The notes beneath the pieces were generated by a model, which saw only the letters and a program-made list of their open reading frames with translations, had not been told where the DNA came from and searched no databases. From NCBI RefSeq assembly GCF_023516595.1, contig NZ_JAMGBG010000019.1, positions 1 to 64,000 of the forward strand: a stretch of 64,000 nt of DNA. Reading direction: 5' to 3'. This document shows, one piece after another, positions 8,731 through 17,517 of this stretch. Position 1 is the stretch's first letter. The number at the start of each line of letters is the position of its first letter. Position numbers and translations under genes: made by a program. Origin of the DNA: Streptomyces neyagawaensis. GTDB lineage: Bacteria > Actinomycetota > Actinomycetes > Streptomycetales > Streptomycetaceae.

Positions 8731-8778
8731 ACGCGAAGAAGCGACCCCCACGCACGCGTGGGGGTCGCTTCTTCGCGT
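8731..8778. terminator. Strong bidirectional terminator
   Basis: A perfect 22-bp stem (8731-8752 with 8757-8778) around a 4-base loop CACG. It lies between the convergent penicillin acylase and folate cyclo-ligase genes and can serve both strands. Confidence 0.95.
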
Positions 8779-8782
8779 CCGG

Positions 8783-9400
8783 TCAGCGGAAGCGGCGCAC
8801 CCCCGAAGGGGTCACCGCGGCGTGCACCGGGCGGTCGTGCGGCTCCTCGGGGACCCGGTCCACCACCTCCGTGTCGTACAGCAGCACCACCAGCGTCGGG
8901 TCGGCTCCCGCGCGCTCCAGGCGGGCGAGGACACGGTCGTACGAGCCGCCGCCCCTGCCCAGCCGCATCCCGCGCGCGTCCACGGCGAGCCCGGGCAGGA
9001 GGACGACGTCGGCGGTGGTCACCGCGTCGGTGCCGAGGCGCTCGCCGGTGGGCTCCAGGAGGGCCATCCGACCGCCGCCGTGCCGCACGCGCGCGAGGGA
9101 GCCCGCTCCCTCGTACACACCCCAGTCGAGGTCGTTGTCCGGGAGGAGGGCCGGCAGCAGGACGCGCACCCCGCGCGCGCGGAGCGCGTCGAGGAGTGCG
9201 AGGGTGCCCGGTTCGCGCCCCACGGAGACATACGCCGCGACCGTGCGCGCCTGCGCCAGTTCGGGCAGGCCGAGGGCCCGGCCGACCAGGGCGTCCGCCG
9301 TTCGCCTCACGTCATCGTCTGTCAACCCGTTCCTCACCGCGAGGAACTCTTTGCGCAACGTTCGTTTGGGAGGCTCCGCTTCGCGACCCATCTGACTCAC
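8783..9400 (-). CDS. 5-formyltetrahydrofolate cyclo-ligase
   Basis: Converts 5-formyl-THF to 5,10-methenyl-THF with ATP, recycling the folate pool in the cytoplasm. The protein (205 aa from the chosen GTG) shows the family features KRTLRKEFLAVRNGL at the start, VAAYVSVGREPGT, then VLLPGLAVDARGMRLGRGGGSYDRVL, the nucleotide/substrate loop. Two later in-frame possibilities and one earlier ATG (9457) exist. The GTG of VSQMGREAE is taken because GGGG lies six bases upstream and the earlier residues are not conserved-looking. It is divergent from galU; the cyclo-ligase/galU/moeA neighbourhood is the same as in mycobacteria. Confidence 0.9.
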   Translation of the reverse strand: MSQMGREAEPPKRTLRKEFLAVRNGLTDDDVRRTADALVGRALGLPELAQARTVAAYVSVGREPGTLALLDALRARGVRVLLPALLPDNDLDWGVYEGAGSLARVRHGGGRMALLEPTGERLGTDAVTTADVVLLPGLAVDARGMRLGRGGGSYDRVLARLERAGADPTLVVLLYDTEVVDRVPEEPHDRPVHAAVTPSGVRRFR

Positions 9401-9493
9401 AGGTTGCCCCAGTACCCTTCTAATCTGCTCATATGAGAGCGAATTAACCGGAGCCACAGAATCTTCCTAAAGGCACCGGATATGGTTGCGGAC

Positions 9494-10396
9494 ATGACTG
9501 AGGCGAACCCCAGGATCAGTAAGGCTGTCATTCCCGCCGCGGGTCTCGGTACTCGCTTTCTCCCGGCCACCAAAGCCACTCCCAAGGAGATGCTGCCGGT
9601 CGTGGACAAGCCCGCGATCCAGTACGTGGTCGAAGAGGCCGCGTCGGCGGGGCTCGACGACGTCCTGATGATCACCGGACGCAACAAGCGTCCCCTAGAG
9701 GACCACTTCGACCGCAACCACGAACTCGAGTCGGCCCTGGAGAAGAAGGGCGACGGCAGCAAGCTCGCCAAAGTCCAGGAGTCCAGCGACCTGGCGACCA
9801 TCCACTACGTCCGCCAGGGCGACCCCAAGGGCCTCGGCCACGCCGTCCTGTGCGCCGCCCCCCACGTGGGCAACGAGCCCTTCGCGGTCCTCCTCGGCGA
9901 CGACCTGATCGACCCCCGCGACCCGCTCCTCCAGCGCATGGTCGAGGTCCAGGAACAGCACGGCGGCAGCGTCATCGCGCTCATGGAGGTCGCCCCCGAG
10001 CAGATCCACCTCTACGGCTGCGCCGCCGTGGAGGCCACCGAGGACGGCGACGTCGTCAAGGTGACGGGCCTGGTCGAGAAGCCCGACCCGGCCGACGCCC
10101 CGTCGAACTACGCGATCATCGGCCGCTATGTCCTCGCCCCGCAGATCTTCGACGTCCTGCGCAAGACAGAGCCGGGCCGCGGCGGCGAGATCCAGCTCAC
10201 CGACGCCCTCCAGCAACTCGCCGCGGACGAGAAGGTCGGCGGCCCCGTGCACGGCGTGGTCTTCAAGGGCCGCCGCTATGACACCGGGGACCGTGGCGAC
10301 TATCTGCGTGCCATTGTCAGACTCGCGTGCGAACGTGAGGACCTGGGCCCGGACTTCCGGACCTGGCTCCGTAGTTTCGTAGCCGAGGAGATGTAG
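9494..10396 (+). CDS. galU: UTP-glucose-1-phosphate uridylyltransferase
   Basis: Makes UDP-glucose from UTP and glucose-1-phosphate for cell envelope glycans and trehalose. The 300-aa protein has the nucleotidyltransferase motif AVIPAAGLGTRFLPATKATPKEMLPV (the first 15 residues are the nucleotide-binding loop), DDVLMITGRNKRPLEDHF, FAVLLGDDL with the metal-binding Asp, and the GlaU-typical LVEKPDPADAPSNYAIIGRYVL. An ATG four codons earlier (9482) is also in frame. I prefer the ATG at 9494 because TATGGT lies seven bases before it, giving a leaderless -10/start arrangement that recurs in this window. The next gene, glp/moeA, begins five bases after the stop, so the two are probably cotranscribed. 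Confidence 0.94.
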   Translation: MTEANPRISKAVIPAAGLGTRFLPATKATPKEMLPVVDKPAIQYVVEEAASAGLDDVLMITGRNKRPLEDHFDRNHELESALEKKGDGSKLAKVQESSDLATIHYVRQGDPKGLGHAVLCAAPHVGNEPFAVLLGDDLIDPRDPLLQRMVEVQEQHGGSVIALMEVAPEQIHLYGCAAVEATEDGDVVKVTGLVEKPDPADAPSNYAIIGRYVLAPQIFDVLRKTEPGRGGEIQLTDALQQLAADEKVGGPVHGVVFKGRRYDTGDRGDYLRAIVRLACEREDLGPDFRTWLRSFVAEEM

Positions 10397-10401
10397 CCAC
10401 T

Positions 10402-11724
10402 TTGAGCAGCGCCGCGACCCGCGCCACCGGCCGGGACCACCTGTGGTCGGTGACCGAGCACCTGGAGGACGTCCTCGCCACCGTCCGTCCCCTGGAACCC
10501 ATCGAGCTACAGCTCCTCGACGCCCAGGGCTGCGTCCTGGTCGAGGACGTCACGGTGCCGGTGTCGCTGCCGCCGTTCGACAACAGCTCCATGGACGGGT
10601 ACGCGGTGCGGGTCGCGGACGTCGCGGGCGCGAGCGAGGAGTTCCCGGCCGTGCTCACGGTCGTCGGGGACGTGGCGGCGGGCGCGGCCGAGCAGCCCCA
10701 CGTGGGGCCCGGCGAGGCCGCCCGCATCATGACCGGCGCCCCTCTGCCGCCCGGCGCGGAGACCGTCATCCCCGTGGAGTGGACCGACGGCGGCCTCGGC
10801 GAGGGCCCCGTCTCCGGGATGCGCGCCCGGAGCGCTAGCCCCGACGACGCCACCGGCCAGGTCGCCGTGCACCGCGGCGCCGAGGCACGCGCGCACGTAC
10901 GCGCGCAGGGCAGCGACGTGAAGGCCGGGGAGCGCGCCCTCGCCGCGGGCACCGTCCTCGGCCCGCCGCAGCTCGGGCTGCTCGCCGCCATCGGCCGGGC
11001 CTCCGTACGCGTACGCCCGCGCCCGCGCGTGGTGGTGCTCTCCACCGGCAGCGAACTGATCCCGCCGGGCGAGCAGTTGGGCACCGGCCAGATCTACGAC
11101 TCCAACAGCTTCGCCCTCACCGCCGCCGCCCGCGACGCCGGCGCGATCGCCTACCGCGTCGGCGCCGTCGCCGACGACGCCGAGACCCTCCGCGCCACCA
11201 TCGACGACCAGCTCGTCCGCGCCGACCTCGTGGTCACCACCGGCGGCGTCAGCGTCGGGGCGTACGACGTCGTCAAGGAAGCCCTGGAGTCCGTCGCCGA
11301 CGAGGACGAGGAGGGCGCCGGCATCGAGTTCCGCAAGCTCGCCATGCAGCCCGGCAAGCCCCAGGGCTTCGGCACCATCGGCCCCGACCACACCCCGCTG
11401 CTCGCCCTTCCGGGCAACCCGGTGTCGTCGTACGTCTCCTTCGAACTGTTCGTCCGGCCCGCCATCCGTACCCTGATGGGCCTGGAGGACGTCCACCGTC
11501 CGACGACCACGGCGATCCTCCAGGCACCCAAGACGCTGACCTCGCCCGCCGGGCGCCGCCAGTTCCTGCGCGGCACCTACGCCGACGGACAGGTCACGCC
11601 CGTCGGGGGCGCCGGATCGCACCTGGTCGCGGCCCTGGCGCAGGCCGACGCGCTGATCGTGATCCCCGAGGACACCGAGTCCGTCGAACCGGGCACGGAG
11701 GTCGAGGTCGTCCTGCTGGGCTGA
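10402..11724 (+). CDS. glp: Gephyrin-like molybdotransferase Glp / MoeA
   Basis: MoeA-type protein of 440 aa. Known MoeA proteins insert molybdate into adenylated molybdopterin. In Corynebacterium a MoeA paralog, Glp, instead binds FtsZ and pairs with the membrane receptor GlpR. Visible motifs: [13 protein letters not shown] near residue 57, [56 protein letters not shown], and [10 protein letters not shown] with [10 protein letters not shown], plus a C-terminal MoeA_C beta domain. The catalytic-looking residues are intact, so it may still be a real enzyme. It begins with TTG five bases after galU, with a GAGGAG inside the end of galU. The presence of sepX/glpR five genes downstream supports a divisome role; this is inference from context. 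Confidence 0.88.
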   Translation: MSSAATRATGRDHLWSVTEHLEDVLATVRPLEPIELQLLDAQGCVLVEDVTVPVSLPPFDNSSMDGYAVRVADVAGASEEFPAVLTVVGDVAAGAAEQPHVGPGEAARIMTGAPLPPGAETVIPVEWTDGGLGEGPVSGMRARSASPDDATGQVAVHRGAEARAHVRAQGSDVKAGERALAAGTVLGPPQLGLLAAIGRASVRVRPRPRVVVLSTGSELIPPGEQLGTGQIYDSNSFALTAAARDAGAIAYRVGAVADDAETLRATIDDQLVRADLVVTTGGVSVGAYDVVKEALESVADEDEEGAGIEFRKLAMQPGKPQGFGTIGPDHTPLLALPGNPVSSYVSFELFVRPAIRTLMGLEDVHRPTTTAILQAPKTLTSPAGRRQFLRGTYADGQVTPVGGAGSHLVAALAQADALIVIPEDTESVEPGTEVEVVLLG

Positions 11725-11854
11725 GGTCCCGCGGAGGCGATCCGCGGCCGCAGCGGTCCTGCTCGGCCGAACCACCGAGGGTGGCGTACCGTGTCGCGCA
11801 CAACAGGCCGCGCGCCGCACCGCGACGGGCCCCGACCGGGAGCGCCACACCACC

Positions 11855-12337
11855 ATGAGTACGCCGCAGGACCGACTGACCCACATCGACGAGGCGGGCG
11901 CCGCGCGCATGGTCGACGTCTCAGGGAAGGACGTGACCGCGCGCACCGCCCGCGCCAGCGGCCGGGTCCTGGTCTCACCGAAGGTGGTCGAACTGCTGCG
12001 CGGCGAGGGCGTCCCCAAGGGCGACGCCCTCGCCACCGCGCGCATCGCCGGGATCATGGGCGCCAAGCGCACCCCCGACCTCATCCCGCTCTGCCACCCC
12101 CTGTCGGTGTCGGGCGTCAAACTCGACCTGTCGGTCGCGGACGACGCCGTCGAGATCCTGGCCACCGTCAAGACCACGGACCGCACGGGCGTCGAGATGG
12201 AGGCCCTCACCGCCGTCTCCGTCGCCGCGCTCACCGTGATCGACATGGTCAAGGCCGTCGACAAGGCCGCGGTCATCACGGACGTGCGCGTCGAGGAGAA
12301 GACGGGCGGCAAGTCGGGCGACTGGAGCCGCTCATGA
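11855..12337 (+). CDS. moaC: Cyclic pyranopterin monophosphate synthase MoaC
   Basis: Second step of molybdopterin synthesis: makes cyclic pyranopterin monophosphate from the MoaA product. The protein has 160 aa, the usual length. Family motifs are present: [37 protein letters not shown] with the conserved His, and [28 protein letters not shown] with the Lys pair expected near the active site. A separate promoter is likely, with TACCGT at about 11787. The stop codon overlaps the start of mogA (ATGA). moaA, moaD and moaE are not in the window. Confidence 0.95.
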   Translation: MSTPQDRLTHIDEAGAARMVDVSGKDVTARTARASGRVLVSPKVVELLRGEGVPKGDALATARIAGIMGAKRTPDLIPLCHPLSVSGVKLDLSVADDAVEILATVKTTDRTGVEMEALTAVSVAALTVIDMVKAVDKAAVITDVRVEEKTGGKSGDWSRS

Positions 12338-13053
12338 GCGACACCCCGCACCCGGCGTCGGACCCGGCCCGGCACGGGTCGGCCCCGCACGATTCGGCCC
12401 CGCACGATTCGGCCGTGCACGATTCGGTCGCGGGTGCCGCACACCCGTCGGCCCCGGATGCCGCCTCCGCCGAGGCCGCGCCCGCCGCGTACCGCGCGCT
12501 CGTCGTGACCGCCTCCAACCGGGCCTCCGCCGGGGTCTACGAGGACAAGGGCGGGCCGCTGATCGCGGAGGGGCTGGCGCGGTTCGGGTTCGCCGTGGAG
12601 GGGCCGCAGGTGGTGCCCGACGGCGACCCCGTCGAGGCGGCGCTGCGCGCGGGCGTGGACGCCGGGTACGACGTGATCGTGACCACCGGCGGTACGGGCG
12701 TCTCACCCACCGACCGCACCCCGGAGGCGACCCGCGCGGTCCTCGACCACGAGGTGCCCGGCATTCCCGAGGCGATCCGGGCGTACGGCCGGGACAAGGT
12801 GCCCACGGCGGCGCTCTCCCGGGGCCTCGCCGGAGTCGCCGGCCGCACCCTGATCGTCAACCTGCCGGGCTCCACCGGCGGCGTCCGGGACGGTCTGGCC
12901 GTCCTGGAACCGCTGCTGACCCACGCCGTCGACCAGATCCGCGGCGGCGACCACCCGCGGCCGGCCCAAGGCGAGGGCGCCCCCGCCTCCCCCGCCTCAC
13001 TCGCCGCCGAGGACCACCAGCGACCCTCCGGACCCCATGGGGGTGCGAGCTGA
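12334..13053 (+). CDS. mogA: Molybdopterin adenylyltransferase MogA/MoaB
   Basis: Adenylates molybdopterin before metal insertion. The 239-aa product has a MogA/MoaB core from about residue 50: [32 protein letters not shown], and [21 protein letters not shown], the MPT-binding loop. PGIPEAIR and [18 protein letters not shown] follow. The first ~50 residues are an unusual extension containing four 15-bp tandem units (12373-12432) that encode repeats of His-Asp-Ser-Ala/Val-Pro type. The gene starts in a 4-base ATGA overlap with moaC, so translation is coupled. About 30 Ala/Pro-rich residues follow the core at the C-terminus. Confidence 0.93.
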   Translation: MSDTPHPASDPARHGSAPHDSAPHDSAVHDSVAGAAHPSAPDAASAEAAPAAYRALVVTASNRASAGVYEDKGGPLIAEGLARFGFAVEGPQVVPDGDPVEAALRAGVDAGYDVIVTTGGTGVSPTDRTPEATRAVLDHEVPGIPEAIRAYGRDKVPTAALSRGLAGVAGRTLIVNLPGSTGGVRDGLAVLEPLLTHAVDQIRGGDHPRPAQGEGAPASPASLAAEDHQRPSGPHGGAS

Positions 13054-13073
13054 ACAGCCCATCCTGGCCCGTA

Positions 13074-13712
13074 GTGCTGGTGGAAGGCGATGTGGTCCTC
13101 CGGCCCATAAGGATGCGCGACCAGCGGGCCTGGCGCGAGGTCAACCGGCGCAACCGGGACTGGCTGCGCCCCTGGGAGGCGACCATCCCGCCGCCCACAC
13201 CGAGCGGGCCCATCGCGCACCGGCCGACATACCGTCAGATGGTCCGCCATTTGCGGGCGGAGGCGAACGCGGGCCGGATGCTGCCGTTCGTCATCGAGTA
13301 CCAGGGGCGGCTCGTCGGGCAGTTGACGGTCGCGGGGATCACCTGGGGCTCGATGTGCTCGGGGCACGTCGGCTACTGGATCGACGAGTCGGTGGCCGGG
13401 CGCGGGGTCATGCCGACGTCGGTGGCGCTCGTCGTCGACCACTGCTTCAGAACCGTCGGACTGCACCGCATCGAGGTCTGCATTCGCCCCGAGAACCGGC
13501 CGAGCCGACGGGTCGTGGAGAAACTCGGATTCCGCGAGGAAGGCCTTCGTCCACGATATCTTCACATCGACGGTGCCTGGCGTGATCATCTGGTCTTCGC
13601 CCTCACCGCGGAAGAGGTCCCCGAGGGGCTGCTCGGCCGTTGGCAGCGCGAACGGGCACGGCACGGGCGCAACGCCGGATCCGACGTGGGCAAGCCGGGA
13701 CCGACTCAATAA
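13074..13712 (+). CDS. GNAT N-acetyltransferase, RimJ/RimL-like
   Basis: Acetyl-CoA dependent N-acetyltransferase of the GNAT fold, 212 aa. Typical features are VVLRPIRMRDQRAW at the N-terminus, LVGQLTVAGITW, the acetyl-CoA loop HVGYWIDESVAGRGVMPT, and LHRIEVCIRPENRPSRRVVEKLGF near the C-terminus. Rv0995 (rimJ) holds the same position in mycobacteria between moeA1 and the sepX homolog. The GTG at 13074 is listed. A CTG at 13050 that overlaps the mogA stop as CTGA would add eight residues (LNSPSWPV) and would give the usual 4-base coupling, so the true start may be that CTG. The acetylated substrate is unknown. Confidence 0.88.
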   Translation: MLVEGDVVLRPIRMRDQRAWREVNRRNRDWLRPWEATIPPPTPSGPIAHRPTYRQMVRHLRAEANAGRMLPFVIEYQGRLVGQLTVAGITWGSMCSGHVGYWIDESVAGRGVMPTSVALVVDHCFRTVGLHRIEVCIRPENRPSRRVVEKLGFREEGLRPRYLHIDGAWRDHLVFALTAEEVPEGLLGRWQRERARHGRNAGSDVGKPGPTQ

Positions 13713-13934
13713 ATGAAATACATGTTCGAAGAAAGGTGATCGACCCGCGATCGAGTTGAACGAGTCGAAGCGTTCTCGGTGCGTACTCGATTCGCTCTCG
13801 ATGCGTGAAATTCCCGCTCTCGGTGGCCAGCTGATCGGATCGGTCACAAAAAAAGCTCGAAATATCAGCCAGATCGTGCGACACACCGGCCCAATTGGCA
13901 GATGGCCCCACGCAAACCCCTCTACGGTGTGAGC
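13713..13934. promoter_or_regulatory. Upstream region of sepX with leaderless-type -10
   Basis: About 220 bases, noticeably less GC-rich than the surroundings, including an A7 run near 13849. TACGGT at 13923-13928 lies exactly six bases before the sepX GTG, so it looks like a -10 box for a leaderless mRNA. No gene is seen here. Confidence 0.55.
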
Positions 13935-15332
13935 GTGAGCAGCAGCGGCCTCATCTACGCAGTCATCGTCGGGGCCTGGGCCGCCTACTTGGTGCCGATG
14001 TGGCTCCGTAGGCAGGACGAGCTGAACGAAGCCCGTCCGACGGAACGCTTCAGCACCGCCATCCGGCTGCTTTCCGGACGGGCGGGCATGGAGCGCCGAT
14101 ACGCCAAGGACCTGCGGGCGCGCTCCACCGACGAGGGGGAGCTCGACGCCGATCCGGACGCCGTCACCCACTCGGTGGACGTCCGGGCCTTCGCCATGCC
14201 CCCGCACCGGGCGCACACGAAGGCTCAACTCCCCGTGGAGCGGGGTGAGTCACCGCAGCACCCGAAGCAGGCGCAGCAGCAGCCCGGGAAACCGGCGCCC
14301 CAGGGCAAGGCCGGCCCGCAGGGCAAGCCGATGCCCCAGCAGGCCGGCGCAGGCAAGCCGATGGCCGCGCAGGCCTCGGCCGGGGCGCAGGGCGCGGCCG
14401 GGGTGCAGGGCGGAGCCGGGATGCAGGGCGCCGCCCGCGCGAAGTCCGCGGCAGCCGCCTCGCCCACTTCGCCGCCCTCCTCTTCCTCTTCCTCCTCTCC
14501 CTCGCAGGCGGGCAAGCGGAAGGCGGCCGCACGCAAGGCGGCTTCGGCGGAGGCCCAGGCGCGGGCCCGGCGCACGAAGGTGCTCGCGCGCCGGCGGCGT
14601 ACGACCGTGATGCTCTTCCTCGCCTTCACCCTCGGCGCGGTGGTCGCCGCGGTCGGCGGACTCGCCTTCCTGTGGGCGCCTGCCGTCCCCGCGGTGCTGC
14701 TGAGCGCGTACATCGCGCATCTGCGCCGCCAGGAGCGCAAGCGGTTCGCGTACGTCATGGACCGCAGGCGGGCCGAGGTGGCGGCGCAGCAACTGCGGGA
14801 GCGGCAGCCCAGGCGGCGGCCGGTGACCGAAGCGGTGGACGCCGACGAGCCGGAGGACGGGCCAGAGACGAACGAGGAGACCAGGCCGGACCTGAACGCC
14901 CTCGCGGCCGACCGCCGGGCCCTCGTCGAGCAGACCGACCACGCCGAGTGGATCGACCAGCAGCGCGAGCGTCAGCGCAAGCCCGGCCAGGGCGAGAGCT
15001 GGGACCCGGTCCCCGTTCCGCTCCCTACCTACGTCACCGCGCCGGTCGCCCCCCGGGCCACCTCCGGGGTCGACCTCGGCGCACCGGACGCGTGGAGCTC
15101 CGCGCGCTCCAGCGCGGCCGACCCGCACGTCGGCGCGCGGGAGGCCGAGTCGGAGCCCGCCGCCGAGGAGGACCCTGCCGACGCCGGGCCGCCCGAGGCA
15201 GCGGACACCCCCGACGGCGGCCGCTCCGACGCCCGCCGCGCCGCGTCCGCACGCCGCTCCCGCGAACGCGGCCGCACACCGCTCTTCGACCAGTACGAGG
15301 ACGGCGACCGCCCCCGGGCGGCCAACGAGTGA
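13935..15332 (+). CDS. sepX: Divisome membrane protein SepX/GlpR
   Basis: Membrane protein of 465 aa matching SepX of Streptomyces, required for hyphal septation, and GlpR of Corynebacterium, the receptor of the gephyrin-like protein Glp. A first membrane segment (SSGLIYAVIVGAWAAYLVPMW) begins at residue 3. It is followed by the conserved cytoplasmic RRQDELNEARPTERFSTA and by a long Gln/Ala/Gly/Pro-rich linker (about residues 100-190). Two further hydrophobic segments lie near residues 222-262 (VMLFLAFTLGAVVAAVGGLAFLW), and an acidic, poorly ordered tail ends the protein. The GTG start is preceded by no ribosome binding site but by TACGGT six bases upstream. It shares a neighbourhood with glp/moeA, as expected for interacting partners. 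Confidence 0.9.
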   Translation: MSSSGLIYAVIVGAWAAYLVPMWLRRQDELNEARPTERFSTAIRLLSGRAGMERRYAKDLRARSTDEGELDADPDAVTHSVDVRAFAMPPHRAHTKAQLPVERGESPQHPKQAQQQPGKPAPQGKAGPQGKPMPQQAGAGKPMAAQASAGAQGAAGVQGGAGMQGAARAKSAAAASPTSPPSSSSSSSPSQAGKRKAAARKAASAEAQARARRTKVLARRRRTTVMLFLAFTLGAVVAAVGGLAFLWAPAVPAVLLSAYIAHLRRQERKRFAYVMDRRRAEVAAQQLRERQPRRRPVTEAVDADEPEDGPETNEETRPDLNALAADRRALVEQTDHAEWIDQQRERQRKPGQGESWDPVPVPLPTYVTAPVAPRATSGVDLGAPDAWSSARSSAADPHVGAREAESEPAAEEDPADAGPPEAADTPDGGRSDARRAASARRSRERGRTPLFDQYEDGDRPRAANE

Positions 15333-15456
15333 CTCCCGGCCCCCTGGTCCGCCCACTCCCTGACCAGCCACGAGCCGGCCGGAAGGGGATCGGCGGCCCA
15401 CCGGGAACGGATTTCCAAGCAGCCGGATGGGGATGCTAGAGTTTCACTCGTTGCAA

Positions 15457-15530
15457 GGGCCTGTGGCGCAGTCCGGTAGCGCACCTCGTTCGCATCGAGG
15501 GGGCCAGGGGTTCAAATCCCCTCAGGTCCA
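15457..15530 (+). tRNA. tRNA-Ala (anticodon CGC)
   Basis: A full cloverleaf of 74 bases: acceptor stem GGGCCTG/CAGGTCC with the G3:U70 pair that defines alanine tRNAs. The D stem is GCGC/GCGC, the anticodon stem CCTCG/CGAGG with loop TTCGCAT (anticodon CGC), and the T arm AGGGG-TTCAAAT-CCCCT. The discriminator base is A and CCA is not encoded. TAGAGT at 15437-15442 is a likely -10 box. Confidence 0.97.
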
Positions 15531-15537
15531 CGCAGCT

Positions 15538-15572
15538 CAGAGCCCCCAGTGGTATCACCACTGGGGGCTCTG
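15538..15572. terminator. Terminator of tRNA-Ala
   Basis: A perfect 16-bp stem (15538-15553 with 15557-15572) and a 3-base loop directly after the tRNA. It also faces the end of the convergent minus-strand gene. Confidence 0.93.
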
Positions 15573-15580
15573 ACGTGTTG

Positions 15581-15973
15581 TCAGGCGGTTGCCGTGGAAG
15601 CGGTGGGCGTCGGGGCCGTGATCGTGTCGAAGTAGGGCCAGCCGTCCAGTTCGACCGTGTGGGCGGACGGGAAGCGGTCCAGGGCGGGGGACGCGGCGTC
15701 CAGGAGGCGGCGGACCGTGGCGGGTTCGTAGAGGTTGAGCCAGGTGTGGTCCGGGAGGCGGACCAGGTCGCCGGCCGCGAAGTAACAGCTGGAGACGGTC
15801 CGGTTCTCGGCCGGCGCGAAGACCAGGACCAGGCGGCGGCGCCCGGGACCCTCCGGGTAGAGCGTGAGCTTCAGCCGGCAGTGGCCGTGAGCGCGGTGGG
15901 AGCGTCGGCGGACCGTCCAGAGCCAGGTGGTGTGACCCACGACCATGCGGCGCAGACGGCGGTTCTCTTTCAC
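15581..15973 (-). CDS. Conserved hypothetical protein, 130 aa
   Basis: I do not recognise the family. The product is a small soluble protein with an Arg-rich N-terminus (RRLRRMVVGHTTWLWTVRRR), a central GRRRLVLVFAPAENRTVSSCYF segment and a C-terminal half rich in aromatic and acidic residues (DHTWLNLYEP, VELDGWPYFDT). There are no membrane segments. The GTG start is chosen because TACCGT lies exactly six bases upstream of it on the coding strand with no ribosome binding site, the leaderless pattern found for several neighbours. It is convergent with tRNA-Ala and upstream of nothing obvious on its strand. Confidence 0.65.
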   Translation of the reverse strand: MKENRRLRRMVVGHTTWLWTVRRRSHRAHGHCRLKLTLYPEGPGRRRLVLVFAPAENRTVSSCYFAAGDLVRLPDHTWLNLYEPATVRRLLDAASPALDRFPSAHTVELDGWPYFDTITAPTPTASTATA

Positions 15974-16073
15974 GGGGTCACGGTAGGGGGCGGGGGGTGA
16001 CGGCAGCATGGGGATTTTCCTGCGGGATTCTCCCGCCGCCGGGCTCGGCCCGTTCCGTGCCGTCCCGTCCCGG

Positions 16074-16559
16074 TCAGAGCGGCTTCGCGAAGCAGAGGCT
16101 CAGTTCGTGGAAGCGGTAGTAGCCGAACTTGGCGCAGGGCTCGTAGCCGCTGGAGGCGTAGAGGGCGACGGCCTCGGGCTGCTTCGTGCCCGTTTCGAGG
16201 ACCATGCGCGTACGGCCGGCCGCGCGGGCGTCGGTCTCCAGCTCGGTCAGGATGCGGCGGGCCAGGCCCAGGCCGCGGGCGGCCGGGGTGACGTACATGC
16301 GCTTGATCTCGGCGTCCCCGTCGAGGTAGCCCTCGTCGCTCGCGTCCTGGGAGCGCCAGCCGCCCGTCGCGACCGGTCTGTCGTGGCCGTCGTAGGCGAT
16401 CAGATACAGCCCGGCCGGCGACATGAAGTGCGCGGGGTCGACATGGGTGGCGTCCCCGCCGTCGCCGTAGCGGACGGCGTACTCGGCCTGGACCTCGTCG
16501 TTCAGCTTGACTGCGTCGGGGTGGTCGAAGCGTACGGGACGGATAATCATGTCGTGCAT
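16074..16559 (-). CDS. GNAT family N-acetyltransferase
   Basis: Acetyltransferase of 161 aa with the GNAT core: IIRPVRFDHPDAVKLNDEV at the start, GLYLIAYDGHDRPVATGGW, EIKRMYVTPAARGLGLARRIL (acetyl-CoA loop), and ALYASSGYEPCAKFGYYR near the end. The motif order and the RYGDGGD segment fit the small PhnO/YjgM-like subfamily; the substrate is unknown. Two close starts exist; the ATG of MHDMII is taken because CATAGT (one mismatch from TANNNT) lies six bases upstream. The promoter region is shared back to back with exonuclease III, whose own -10 box is only about 60 bases away. Confidence 0.85.
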   Translation of the reverse strand: MHDMIIRPVRFDHPDAVKLNDEVQAEYAVRYGDGGDATHVDPAHFMSPAGLYLIAYDGHDRPVATGGWRSQDASDEGYLDGDAEIKRMYVTPAARGLGLARRILTELETDARAAGRTRMVLETGTKQPEAVALYASSGYEPCAKFGYYRFHELSLCFAKPL

Positions 16560-16641
16560 CGTACAACTATGCATGTGCCGAGGAGGGTGAGCGGGCTGGT
16601 CGGAATCTGGACACAGTCCAATGTACGGGTATCGTGCAGCG

Positions 16642-17445
16642 GTGCTCACTGTGACCTCTGTGAATGTGAACGGGCTCCGGGCCGCCGCGAAGAAGGGCTT
16701 CGTGGAGTGGCTCGGCGAAACCACCGCGGATGTGCTGTGCCTCCAGGAGGTGCGGGCCGAGCCCGGACAGCTGCCCGAGGCGGTGCGTGAGCCCGACGGG
16801 TGGTTCGTCGTGCACGCGCCGGCCGCCGCCAAGGGGCGCGCGGGGGTGTCGCTGTACACCCGGCGTGAACCCGACCGGGTGAGGGTGGGGTTCGGGTCGG
16901 CCGAGTTCGACGGCACCGGACGCTATGTCGAGGTCGATCTGCCCGGCGTCACCGTGGCCAGCCTCTACCTCCCCTCCGGTGAGGTCGGGACCGAGCGGCA
17001 GGACGAGAAGGTGCGGTTCATGGGGGAGTTCCTCCCCTATCTGAAGGAACTGCGCGAGCGGGCCGCCGCCGACGGGCGTGAGGTCGTCGTGTGCGGCGAC
17101 TGGAACATCGCCCACCGCGAGGCCGACCTCAAGAACTGGCGCGGCAACGTCAAGAACTCCGGCTTCCTCCCGGAGGAGCGCGCCTGGCTCGACCGCGTCT
17201 TCGACGAGGCCGACGGCGGCTACGTCGACGTCGTGCGCGCCCTGCACCCCGACGTCGAAGGCCCGTACACCTGGTGGTCGTACCGGGGGAGGGCTTTCGA
17301 CAACGACAGCGGATGGCGCATCGACCTCGCCGCGGCGACCCCTCGTCTGGCGGCTCGGGCGGTGAAGGCTGTCGTCGAGCGTGCCGCCACCCACGCGGGG
17401 CGATGGTCGGACCATGCGCCCGTGACGGTGGTCTTCGAGATGTGA
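16642..17445 (+). CDS. Exodeoxyribonuclease III
   Basis: Base-excision repair AP endonuclease/3' exonuclease of the exonuclease III family, 267 aa. Catalytic motifs are SVNVNGLRAA (Asn), CLQEVRAEP (metal-binding Glu), RFMGEFLPYL, VVVCGDWNIAHREADLKNW (Asp and Asn), GWRIDLAAATP and the final WSDHAPVTV (Asp-His). All expected acidic and His residues are present. The GTG start follows TATCGT by six bases with no ribosome binding site, so the mRNA is probably leaderless; a second GTG lies three codons later. A partial hairpin (17465-17498) follows the stop. Confidence 0.93.
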   Translation: MLTVTSVNVNGLRAAAKKGFVEWLGETTADVLCLQEVRAEPGQLPEAVREPDGWFVVHAPAAAKGRAGVSLYTRREPDRVRVGFGSAEFDGTGRYVEVDLPGVTVASLYLPSGEVGTERQDEKVRFMGEFLPYLKELRERAAADGREVVVCGDWNIAHREADLKNWRGNVKNSGFLPEERAWLDRVFDEADGGYVDVVRALHPDVEGPYTWWSYRGRAFDNDSGWRIDLAAATPRLAARAVKAVVERAATHAGRWSDHAPVTVVFEM

Positions 17446-17464
17446 CGCGAACGGGAGAGCGGAG

Positions 17465-17498
17465 CAGAGGGCACGCAGACACCGCTGTGCGCCCTCTG
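17465..17498 (+). terminator. Probable terminator after exonuclease III
   Basis: CAGAGGGC pairs with GCCCTCTG over 8 bp, with an imperfect inner stem. It lies between the exonuclease gene and the convergent recombinase remnant. Confidence 0.55.
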
Positions 17499-17517
17499 AG
17501 ATCCGGACCGCGCCGCG

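Noticed and set aside
11791..12333. Long upstream extension of mogA overlapping moaC
   Set aside because: The extension is a shadow of moaC. The ATGA overlap start is normal and the preceding residues are not family-like.
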